A DNA stretch of 64,000 nucleotides from Lytechinus pictus (lineage: Eukaryota > Echinodermata > Echinoidea > Temnopleuroida > Toxopneustidae). The stretch is taken from contig NC_087252.1 in NCBI RefSeq assembly GCF_037042905.1, forward strand, positions 27,766,994-27,830,993, given 5' to 3'. Shown here piece by piece: positions 35,601 through 45,779 of the stretch (position 1 is its first letter; the number at the start of each line of letters is the position of its first letter). The notes under the pieces were generated by a model. That model did no database searches and was not told where the DNA came from. It was given only the letters and a program-made list of their open reading frames with translations. A program made the position numbers and the translations under genes.

Positions 35601-36410
35601 CGCGCGTTTCCGTTTTACACCCTGGCGAAGGCAATCTCCGCAAAAATAGCGACAAAGCGACTTGTGAAGAGTCTACACACGTCGCCGGTTCCTAGATCTC
35701 CCCACACCATTGCAGCTACACGGCCACGCAACAGTCATGAATTAAATCCCAATTCCGAACATGCTGTTGTATTCACAAGGAGGTGAAAAACCTAAAATTC
35801 GGGCAATAGCCAAAACTAATTTAGTAAGCAGTACAGCATGTAGAAGTCCAATTGTTTCCAATTATAATTGTTTCATAATGATTCTAAACGATGAATTAAA
35901 ATACTGGTTAGTAGTAGCAGTAGTACTAGTAGTATCGGTGGTAGTAGGAGTAGTAGAACTAACAATTCATTGTTTAAAATCATTATGAAACAATTATAAG
36001 TGGAAACAACTTGGCTTCAATCTACATGCTGTAGATTTCCTGTAGATTCTTCTTCGTTTTGTATTATTGTTATTATTCTTGTCTTATCATTATTATTACT
36101 GCTTGCTAAATTAATTTTGGTTATTGCCCGAATTCTTGGGGTTTCAAATCCCCTCCTTGTGTATACAAACGCCACTGCAAAAGCATGTTTGGATTTAATT
36201 CATGACGGCTGCTCTCTGTACATGAAGTGCCGTGGCCGAGTAGTCACTGAACTCTGTGCTGGACGGAGTTCAGTGACTGTGTAGATTGCATGTAGTGGTG
36301 TGGGGAGAAACCAGCGACGTGTGTAGACTCTTCACTAGTCGGTTTTTAGCTATTTCTGCGGAGATTGCCTTCGCCAGGGTGTAAAACGGAAACGCGCTTC
36401 CCGGGCAAGT
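35601..36410. mobile_element. 810-bp foldback element with (AGT)n centre
   Basis: The left end CGCGCGTTTCCGTTTTACAC, CCTGGCGAAGGC and the whole following arm are mirrored by the right half, ending CCAGGGTGTAAAACGGAAACG. Pairing continues nearly to the middle (AATTGTTTCATAATGATT / AATCATTATGAAACAATT), where a TAGTAGTAGCAGTAGTACT stretch sits. The end motif also occurs alone at 59688, 60898 and 61467. Non-coding. Confidence 0.8.
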
Positions 36411-36525
36411 CCCGTGATGCGTCGGCGCAGGCACTAACCTGCTCGGAGAAAAGTTGGTAATTCAACGCAAGTAAACCGGACTTTGCAAGCTCAGCGCATA
36501 GATTTTGGTTACAAATTATTATAAG

Positions 36526-36735
36526 TAGGATATAAAACAAATATATCAGGCGTTTCATTCGAAAGCATAGTGGAAATTATTAATCCTCGGTTGACTGGCA
36601 AAGCTAGTATATTTCCCTCGGAGCTTCGCCCCTCGGGAAAATAGTAATTGCCAGACCAAACTCGGATAAATAATTCCACTATACTTTCTCAAAGCCTGAT
36701 ATATTTGTTTATTATATTTTGGATCAAAAATTTAT
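36526..36735. mobile_element. 210-bp foldback (AACAAATATATCAGGC arms)
   Basis: AAACAAATATATCAGGCGTT ... CATAGTGGAA on the left pairs with TTCCACTATACTTTC ... GCCTGATATATTTGTTT on the right. The loop contains CTCGGAGCTTCGCCCCTCGG. The right flank TATTTTGGATCAAAAATTT is the reverse complement of 41566-41590, next to a similar foldback. Confidence 0.7.
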
Positions 36736-36839
36736 CCTCCGGTCATTGGCTAAAAGAGCTTCACGTGATTATGTGTATTTTCAACTATTTTGGAATGTTG
36801 GCAGCTATGCATACTATTTGGGAAAATTACGTCATTTTT

Positions 36840-36888
36840 GTGACGTCATTTCCCCAAATAGTAAAACTATTTGGGGAAATGACGTCAC
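36840..36888. repeat. 49-bp perfect palindrome with TGACGTCA at both tips
   Basis: Two 23-bp arms (GTGACGTCATTTCCCCAAAT then AGT) are separated by AAA. Each tip contains TGACGTCA, the CRE/ATF half-site palindrome. The partial word CTATTTGGGAAAATTACGTC at 36814 is a third, diverged half. Confidence 0.85.
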
Positions 36889-36899
36889 GGCGCACGTAC

Positions 36900-39800
36900 G
36901 TGCATAGCGCCAACTTAATGTGTTCCGCCATCTTGCTTGTTGGTTGCTGATAAAATGCGCATTTTCAGATTATTTTACGCTCAGTTATTACCCATGACTG
37001 AAACATTGACCAATCAAAAACTAAGATTCTATAAGAAATATGAATATTCATATACGAAAGTACAGTATAAACATAGATAATTCAGTTTTATGTGAAATTT
37101 AAACCCAATACTTCAAAATATGGTTAGTTTTATGTCTCTAAAATGACCCTTAAAACCAGAATTTTATTACTAAAAAATAAAGGTTTTCCCAAGTTGCCAT
37201 GGTAACGCGGTCTGAGATATAAAAGCTTAGCAAACACTTCATTTCAGTGATCGAGGATGTATTTGTTTACGGTATACGTCTACATAAATTATAACATTTT
37301 TTTCCAGACCATGGATGAACTTTCAAAAAGAGACATTTTAGGCAAGTTTTTACGATATCCGGCAATTTTCTGACACAGGCACTTTGAAGAGGTAATTTTT
37401 ACAGAATTAGAAGAAGACATCATGGATTTTTCTAATTATCACGACGGATATGCAACTTACTTGTAAACAAATCAAACAAAGTCTATGATACATTTTCGAT
37501 AATGCAAAAAGAGACATTCAAGTCTCTGATTGAGAGCCGCAGATTGAACATTCGCACGGCGCAATGGTAGCGTTTTCGCCGAATTCGTCGGGGCGAAAAC
37601 TCCAAGCGAGCCGTACCACTCACCAGTCCCGAACGCTGCGCTGTATGTTTGATGATTTATCTGGTGCCATTTCGTGCTTATAAATTTGTTTTTTCTACAA
37701 TGCCACTATCTCATTAAAATTGTTTGTCATGATAACATTGGAAATATTATCGTTTAATGGCCCAAAGGATCGACTGTAATAAAAGATACTTTGAAATATT
37801 GTCAGAGAGTGATTAGTTAGGTGATGTTTATGGTCAGAATTTAGTCATGGCTTCGGGTGAACTTACGCGAACGCGGTCACTTGCTCACGGGGCGAGTCGG
37901 CCTGGCCCTTTGGTGGAAGGCCGTTAGGCAACGTGCAGTGCAGCTAGAGCAGAGTTGGGGAGTTATAACTTATAGGTATAAAAATACTTTGAAATAAGTA
38001 ATCTGCAAATATTTTTGTCTTATCCCTTTGGATTACTTAGATAAGAAATTCAAATTCTCAAAGTTTAAATCAAATTTTAGACAGTGACAACAAAGAGTGG
38101 TGCTGTATGGGGGGGGGGGGGGGGGTCTTGCATGCCCCCAAATTAAATTCACAAACAAGAAAAAAAAAGGAAAAGGTAAGAGAATCTTGCGAAATTGTTC
38201 GATTGGATTTTTGTAACCAAAAGTCAAAATTATGCTTATGTCGCTTGCTTGCAACTATATATTTTATAAATTTTGCCTGATACTCCCTATCGTAGTACCC
38301 TCAATTATTTTCACTTGTTACGCCACTGACATGACTGATATAACATCTACTAGAGTTTATGATAACATTATTTGGTTGCGGGATCAAAGCATCAGCTATA
38401 GCTAAAAATTTATACTTTATGCCTGTTCAACTTCCAATACAGGTTTAGGCCTGTATTTATGAGATGTTAAGATCTATGGGTGCCTTTATTATTTTCATTT
38501 TCAATTAAAACAATGATTAATTATGTATTAATTTAGTATTAACCTCGATGATACATTTTATTGTGTTAAATCGTACAATTTCTGTTGTATTAAGCCCCTT
38601 ATTAAGCCCTTTTAAAAACATGCTCAGTAGCAGACCCCCCCATATATAAAGACAATAGAAGTGTATATAGAATTAATTGACCACCCCTATTGAAGACAAA
38701 ATGAAAAAAAATACTCAAAATAATCGACCGCCCCCCCCCCCCTTTGACGAGGCAGCTGTCGGTGGCCTGATGTCTTCATTGACTTCTTTTTGCTTGTAAA
38801 AATAATATTAAAGAAATAGGGGCTACTCTAAGTGTCCCCTATGAAAATTGATTTGGATCTGCAAGTGCATGAGGCTGCGCCCCCTCCAACGTCATAGCTA
38901 CCCCATATCTTTAGGTTCAAGCTCTCATATTTTTCAGCTCCCTGATTTTTTGGAAGAAAAAAAAACGAGGCGAAAGAAAAGAGTGAAATAAATGAAATAC
39001 GATTAATCAAAATTTGATTTGTTTGAAAGAATTATACTTATCAGAGAAACTAAATTAAATTCTACAACCATGAGCTGTAGAGCTGGATATGTTCAGTAGG
39101 TATTATGAAAGAAGTCTAATTCTGTTCTGTTTAGGGCACTGATTGAAAAAGCATCAAATAACAGCAATCTTGATAAATTCTGTTTTTTTTTCAAAATCAG
39201 AACCAATCAACCTTTTTCTGATTATTCTGTCACTTTCCATATTTTGGAGAAAAAAATAAAAGTGTTCATCGACGCCCTGTACTGCATGATGAAACTGTAT
39301 CCCCACTCGGCCCTCGTAACCACCCCCCCCCCCTCTCTCTCTCCCTCCCCCCCCCCCCCCACCACAATGCCCCTTGCTCATTTCTCTTATCTCACCTTGA
39401 CCTTAATTAATTAATCTTAACTATTTGGCGGTACAGTCAAACGTGACTGGTCGCCATCATAGTTTCATCCCCAACAAACAAGGAACAAACAATAACAATT
39501 CTGTTTTTCGACCCAACATCATTCCTTTCAATACACGTAAGGCTATACGTGGGCATGCACAAACAACGTGGGTTAACAAAAACTGACCCGCGTTTGGACT
39601 GAAATTGTGATTAAAATAAAAATGTTATAAATATGAAAAAAATATGTGTATAATGAAGGATATTTGATAAACGGAAAAACATCAATCGCTAATTCATAAA
39701 AATGCTGGAAAAGATTTGACAGAGGTTTTTAACAACGGTAATCAAGGGGAATTAGTGTATGGGTGAATGGCGTTCGAGTTTTAGCCGAGCGTTAGCCGGT

Positions 39801-40065
39801 GAGGGCGCGGGCCAAATCTGCCTGAATCTGGCAATATGGCGTCGTCCATTAAGCTGACGTTAGCCAGCGGCGACTGCACGTACGTGGGCGCCATAAGCCT
39901 GATGCGCGTGATATCAAAATCACCAACATTCAACGGGGTATACGAGAGCTCGAGTGCTTACCATGGGCGACTCTTGCGACGTCGCGGCTACGTTTTTCAA
40001 TGACCGATCACCTGCAATAATCTAGCGCCAGCTTTCGATATAAAGACATTTGTAAACATACGAAG
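36900..40065. other. gene-free stretch with MITE remnants
   Basis: No exon is recognised. Poly-G/C MITE pieces lie at 38107-38125, 38730-38742 and 39325-39362. GTTACGCCACTGACATG at 38318 is another MITE end. 37540-37630 and 39760-40060 are CpG-richer. The latter directly precedes the Crypton open frame and could hold its promoter. Confidence 0.4.
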
Positions 40066-41311
40066 ATGGCGGCCTCCGGTGCTCGGAGATTCGGTCAGTT
40101 TACTGACGAAGATTTGGATGATTTAATCACTTCAGAGGACAGTGAAAATACCAAGAAGCAGATCAAGTATGGACTATCAGTTTTCCGCGAACTTTGTTCG
40201 GAAGTTCAAGTGAATTTTGAGGATTTAAGCCTCGAAGCCCTCGATGGAGTTTTGTCCCAGTTCTACACCGATGCACGTAACAAGAAGGGAGATCTGTACA
40301 CGAAGAAGTCAATGCAAGCAATTCGGTTTGCACTTCAACGTCACTTCATAAAAACTAGAGGAGTGGACATTGTAAAGGGTGAGCAGTTTTCGCGTTCTAA
40401 TAAGACTTTTAAGGCTCTTCTTGTTAAACTGAAAACCAGTGGCAAGGCCAATGTAAAACATCCCCCTATCACTAATGATGATATGGCACGTATCAAAGCC
40501 AGTCTTGATTTAGGTACAGCTGAAGGTCTGCAAAGAAATGTGTTTTTAGACACAGTCATATACTTTCCAAACCGTGGTATGGAGAATGTAAGAGAGATGG
40601 AAGTAGATGATTTTGTTCTTCATGTGGATGGTGACACTGAATACTATACGCTTCGAGACATGCACACTAAAAACCATCAAAATGATGAACAGATGTCAAG
40701 GGGGACAAGTGTATGCTCTCAAGGGAAACCCTAGGTGCCCAGTTATGAACATGAAAAATTACTTATCCAAACTAAATCCTGTATGCAAATGGATGTGGCA
40801 GAGGCCAAAGCAGAGGGTTACTTAGTCTTAGGAAGATGAAGTATGGTATGCCAATTCACCTTTGGGAAAATGGACTCTCTCTAAGATGACTAGTGTCATC
40901 TGTGAAGCTGCTGGTTGTTCAAAGCATTACACTTATCATTCGTTGCGAGCAACAAGCATTACTTTGCTAGACCATGCAGGATATGCATCGAGAGATATCA
41001 TGGCTGTGTCAGGCCACCGCTCGAAGACATCGATAAAGAACTATGCACGTACTAGTGAGCATACCAAGCATCATATGTCTGATACTCTATCCGCCATTTA
41101 TCCTGATAAACCATCAACATCTGCAACATCAGATCAGACAGATGACAAAGAAAATGATGATGTAGATATTGTACTTGATCTAACTGACAGTCAGTTGCAG
41201 CGAATTCTGAATTACGAAGAGATTCATGATCAACAACACGTACCACCACAACCAGAACAAAAACCAGACCGGATTTTCAGAACAATGAACATGAGCCAGC
41301 AAAATCTTTAG
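40066..41311 (+). pseudogene. Crypton-type tyrosine recombinase, two frameshifts
   Basis: ATG in good context (GAAGATGGCGG). Residues 20-130 form the N-terminal DNA-binding part seen in Crypton and Crypton-derived host genes (LSQFYTDARNKKGDLY, QAIRFALQRHF). The catalytic domain starts near residue 135, with FPNRGMENVREME supplying the first Arg region. A frame change near 40690 leads into GGQVYALKGNPRCPV, LSKLNPVCKWMWQRPK, and a second near 40830 into DEVWYANSPLGKWTL. The last open part has TYHSLRATS (His..Arg), VSGHRS (His) and IKNYAR (Tyr), so the H-R-H-Y residues are present. An acidic tail follows (DDKENDDVDIVLDL) to the stop at 41311. There is no intron. It recombines DNA in the family; this copy cannot make one protein. 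No terminal repeats were recognised, as expected for Cryptons. A domesticated or sequence-error origin cannot be excluded. Confidence 0.85.
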
Positions 41312-41590
41312 TCCCAGCAGTACCATTTCCATGGCTGTGTTGTAAATTTTTACAACAATTAGCCAAAAACACACTAATAAAAGGATGTAAATAGTGTAAA
41401 AAATTTTAGACTACAGTTTATGCTTTGACTTTTTCAGACATTTTCATTGACTATTAAAACTTGGATTTCATTAAAATTTGATATTATTTAAGAAACGAGC
41501 ACAAGACCATCAGAGTGACAAGAGAGGATAAAAAGTAAGCCATTATTCTGTTTTTTCCTTTTGTTTAAAATTTTTGATCCAAAATATAAA

Positions 41591-41760
41591 ACAAATATAC
41601 TCTGCCATAATTTCGAGTTTCTGGTTAAAACTATGGGCAAGAGGTGACTCCAGAACAGTACTATTCACTGAGGGGCGCAGCCCCGAAGTGAATGGTACTA
41701 TTGGAGGCACCGGGGCATAGTTTTAACCAGAAACTCGAAATTATGGCAGAATATATTTGT
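41591..41760. mobile_element. 170-bp foldback (TCTGCCATAATTTCGAGTTT arms)
   Basis: Two 45-bp arms, ACAAATATAC then TCTGCCATAATTTCGAG ... CTATG, and the inverted copy ending ATATATTTGT. The loop contains a second hairpin CACTGAGGGGCGCAGCCCC. It shares its left flank (TTTTTGATCCAAAATATA) with the foldback at 36526-36735, so both belong to one family. Confidence 0.75.
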
Positions 41761-41769
41761 ATATTATCT

Positions 41770-42310
41770 CGATATGTTATCTTGCGCAATAGGATATTTA
41801 TGCGCCGTTTTTTTACATTACGCATAATTATAGCTCTTACATCATACGCGCTCAGCGAAAGTTACAAGAAAATTTACAAGAAAAGATACAATAATTATAG
41901 GAATACGGATTTTATTGTAACTCTATAGATACAAGAATATTTCTCTAAAGACAATTTTCAAAATACGGCCCCTGGTATTGACGACAGATTGTGTAAATAA
42001 GTGAAAGGTTCAATAATACAATAATCTTTTTCGCTATAAACATTGTCTAATTGTCTAAACCGTCAATGGCGCACCTCCCGCCAAGCAATAGATGCCTTAG
42101 ATGTATGTTGAAGTATCTTATTTCATATCCAAATAGGCAATCGAATACCACCATCCATGAATATGCTGTAATACATTTTTTTACAAGCCTAATAGAAAAT
42201 GCGACCAGAAAGCATAAAATTTTAAGCACTTTGTGGTTTCAATTTAGTTTAACTTCTCATCATATATGTCAGAGAAGTAGGCCCTACTAAAATGATGTAT
42301 GAGCTGTAAT
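41770..42310. other. no gene seen
   Basis: Holds a GACAATTTTCAAAATACGGC MITE end at 41950. Small open frames at 42047-42290 on both strands lack recognisable motifs. Confidence 0.35.
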
Positions 42311-42955
42311 TACTATACCAGTGGCGGGTCCAGCTTTCGCCAACAGGGGGAATATTTTCGTCTTTATGTTTCCCGATTGAACATTCTAAGAACTTTTTAC
42401 AACCGTGAACATCATGGGTATACGTAGGCTACATGTAAACAATAATGATACGAGCGCGAAGCACGAGCCGAAAACGTTTTGCATTCTGTCTTAAAGTTTG
42501 GACATCCTATCTCTTTCTGTAATCATTTAACACTTTTTAATATTCCGACCCAAAACTAGGCACATTTTGTGACCATGAACAGGATGAGTATCTATCCAAA
42601 CAACTGATGCGAGCGCGATTTAAAAAAAATGATTTCAAAATTTGACATTCGAGTAAGGATATTTGGTAATCGTGAATAGGATATGTATTTAACAAAACAT
42701 TTTATGCGAACGCATAGCGTGAGCTGAAAATTGTTCACTTCACCTTTCGACCAAAAGTTGGCCATTCAAAGCACTTTATCTAACCATAAACCATAAACAG
42801 GATCGTCACTTTACTAAACAATTGATGCGAGCGCGAAGAGTGGGAAGAACGTTTTTTGATATTCTGACCTAGAATTTGGACTTTCTATTATCTATTTTGG
42901 TAATCATGAACAGGACGGGAATCTAACTATAAGCATTTTATGCGAGCTATTATGA
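42310..42955. repeat. diverged GCGAGCG satellite
   Basis: Starts in CCAGTGGCGGGTCCAGC (MITE end), then units with GATACGAGCGCGAAGCACG, GATGCGAGCGCGA and ATGCGAACGCATAGCGTGAG, spaced about 120 bp. It is more diverged than the 33590-35040 field. Confidence 0.65.
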
Positions 42956-42959
42956 GTTT

Positions 42960-43800
42960 GGTTTAACATGAATCCGGCTACCCAGGACAAACATCAAATT
43001 GGCGCTCCAAAGGTCAAACATAAATTTGACGCCCCTCCCTAGGTTGAATATAAATTTGGCGCCCCAGGACAAATATCAAATTAACACCCTATGTCGAAAA
43101 GAAATTCGGAGCCCCCCCCCCCCCTATGTCAATTTTGCGCCCCCTACCCTAAGTTGAGCATCAATTCGGCGCTCATAGGTAGAACATCAATTCGGCATGT
43201 TCGGCGCCCTATGTCGAAATTCAATTCGTCGCCCCCTATGTCGAACATCATTTCGGCGCCCCTAGGTTGAAGATCAATTCGGCGCCCCTACATGTATGTC
43301 AATCTTCAATTCGGCGCCCCCCCCCCCCCCCTATGTCGAACATCAATTCGGCGCCCATAAGAAAATCAATTAGGCGCCCTTAGGAAGATCAATTCGGCGC
43401 CCCTATATAAAACATCAATTCGGCGCCCCTATATAAAACATCAATTCGGCGCACCTAGGTCGAACATCGATTCGGCGCCCCCTCCTACATGTAGGTTGAA
43501 GATCAATTCGCCGCTCCCTATGTCGAACATAAATTCGGCACCCTAGATAGAACATCGATTCGGCGCCCATAAGTAAAACATCAGTTGCCCCCCCCCCCCC
43601 CCCCGAGTTCGAACATCAATCCCCCTCCTAGGTTGGAGATCGATTCGGCGCCCCTATGTCGGACACCAATTCGGCACCCCCTATGTCGAACTTCAATTCG
43701 GCGCCCATAACTAAAACAACAATTCCCCCCCCCCCCGAGTTCGAACATTACTTCGGCGTCCCCTATATCGAACATGAACTCGGCGCCCTTCCCCGATAGA
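42960..43800 (+). repeat. ~30-bp minisatellite, AATTCGGCGCCCCTATGTCG
   Basis: About 27 imperfect units of ATCAATTCGGCGCCC plus CTATGTCGAAC, with poly-C expansions at several unit junctions (43115, 43320, 43588, 43725). Every unit contains the palindrome GGCGCC or a variant. The long minus-strand frame through it (43581-44012) is a by-product. Confidence 0.85.
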
Positions 43801-44037
43801 ACATGATTTCGGCGCCCCCTTCCCTCTTCTTTTTCCCCTCTTTTCCCCCCTTTTGTATCTTTCTCTTCTTCTTTCCCCCTTTTCCTTTTGCCTCTTTTCT
43901 TCCTCTTTTTGGAGCTCCCCTCTCGTCTACCCGGGGGCCCGGGCCCTTCCCCCCCCCCCCCGAATACGCGAATGATCCACGGAGAACTAAGGGTTCTAAG
44001 GGAAGACAACACCTATTTTATATTGTAAACTGGTTAC

Positions 44038-45769
44038 CTAAATACAAAGACCACGCAACCAAGTTTATGTCCTTTGTTTTGCTCGACAAAGTCCAGTTCT
44101 GCTTTGTCCTCGTCTCCATCCTCTTGCCATTCGACTTTTGATCCATATCCTCGCTCTCCAGCTAGAAAAAAGGATGTCCCCAGCATTATTCATTCTATAC
44201 ATGCACTTAATCTTAATAACTTTCTGAAATATGCACGAAAACCGACAAAAGCAAGGGAATTCTAAACGTTATTTGGTTATTGAATAAATATGATTACACA
44301 AAAATGATGTATATAACCAATCCTGGAATGTCATCTCAAGAATACAACAAAATCCCTTAAATTCAGATCGACAGCTTTTGTATCACCCGGAAAAACTCAA
44401 GTGTTCGGCCATAAATGTCATCAAATTCGGTATGGAATGATAACGAATGAGAAGATATACTCTGCTACCCTTACTTCATAATAATACTATCTTTGTACTG
44501 CTCTTGCTCCAAGTGAAAGCTTAATCTTTAAATCCCATCTTATTTGAAATTATTCAAATGCATACTTCAAATATTCAAAAGTAAACGAACCTACCCCAGC
44601 CCACACGCTGCCTTTACACCCTCTATTATAACATTCAAACGTACACGGTTTCACTAGGCCTATCCAACCCCTTGCACATTCTTACCTAACTGTCCCAACA
44701 GTTCTGCAGTTGCTCGATCGGTGGAAAGGCCATCGAAGCCGCGGTTATCAATCACAAAAATCCTCTTCGTAATATCAGCTATTTTTCTGAACATGGTGTG
44801 CCCACCGGCCTTCTCCTGTGTAGCTACCTGTAGCCATTTAGCTCTTCGCAATCTTCCATGAGTGGCATACTTCAGGGAATTTATCAGCGATGTTTTCCCG
44901 CATCCTGTTCGGCCAAAAAGTCCTAATATAATAAAGTAATCCTTTGTAAAGTATTTTTAGCGGTGGATGAATACGCACAGTTTGCCTGCATGATTTCATG
45001 GCCCCGTGAAGCGGGGATGATGCGTGTATTATTTTCCATAGGCATCACCCCCTGTAATTCTGGTAGGTGTTAAACAAATGTAAAGATGTAACCAAAATGA
45101 CTTACATATTGTAGTGAAAGCCTCCTTCATTTTTTATTTTTGTTGCCAAATTTATCGGGACCAAAATAACCTTCATTTTGAAGTGAAACCTTTATATTTT
45201 TTTTGCTTGTCAAATTTACATCAGCAACCCACTAAAATCGTTTCTAGGGCCATGCATAATTTGACTGTTCGTTATCACAGCATATTGCACAATGTGGTGA
45301 AATTTAAAAAAATGCTAGGTTTTGGACAAATTTGATGTGGTAATATCGTGCCGTAGTCTGTCAATAATGTTAATTAAGGATAATAATGTTTGTATTTTAT
45401 TGTAAATTCCGTAGGGTAGCCGGCATGTTCTACGAATTGTGGTTAATGTTGCACTCATTTACGAGGTGTAGGTTATTGGCACTATTGGAATATATTATTT
45501 TGGAGGTTTGTCGAATAGAAAAAATACAAAAATATTACAATTACGCTACATATTTTAACTTCCTCTTTATGTTAACGTCGTATCCATGGTAGTTTAGGTA
45601 TTGATTAAAGGAACAGTATAGAACTTAATTTACGTTTACCTATGTAAAGATTCTCCGGGAATTCAACTCGTTTAGGATGCACCGATGCTTCACCCGGTTC
45701 ATACGCCAACACCTCTCCTCTTAGTTCCTTAATTTCTTCTTTTAGCTCCTCTCTGCTAGATGCCGCCAT
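44038..45769 (-). CDS. P-loop GTPase-like gene, three exons (3-prime part not found)
   Basis: Exons on the minus strand: 45769-45640 (ATG in GACATGGCGG, donor ATAG|GTAAAC), 44922-44686 (acceptor TATTATATTAG|, donor TTAG|GTAAGA) and 44161-44038 (acceptor TTTTTTCTAG|, donor TTTAG|GTAACC). Both internal junctions are phase 1 and the frame stays open for 163 codons. Residues 1-43 are a charged, helix-prone leader (REELKEEIKELRGEV). Residues 44-55 read GLFGRTGCGKTS, a full Walker A/G1 loop. GGHT (~84-87) could supply the G2 Thr. RIFVIDNRGFD (~97-107) fits Walker B/G3 (DxxG). Exon 3 continues YGSKVEWQ ... GCVVFVF. The layout resembles large animal P-loop GTPase families of immune type, but I cannot name the family. 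Exon 3 ends in phase 2, so more exons must follow below 44038; none is recognised, and the GGCGCCC minisatellite lies there. Confidence 0.8.
44170..44680. other. intron 2 of the GTPase-like gene
   Basis: Non-coding, AT-rich, bounded by the donor at 44685 and acceptor at 44162 on the minus strand. No repeats are recognised. Confidence 0.6.
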
Positions 45770-45779
45770 GTCAGATTAG

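Noticed and set aside
36840..36888. bacterial-type terminator
   Set aside because: The window is eukaryotic and no T run follows the hairpin.
43581..44012. 143-residue Gly/Lys-rich minus-strand open frame
   Set aside because: A translation of poly-C-rich minisatellite and C/T-rich sequence. It lacks splice or domain evidence.
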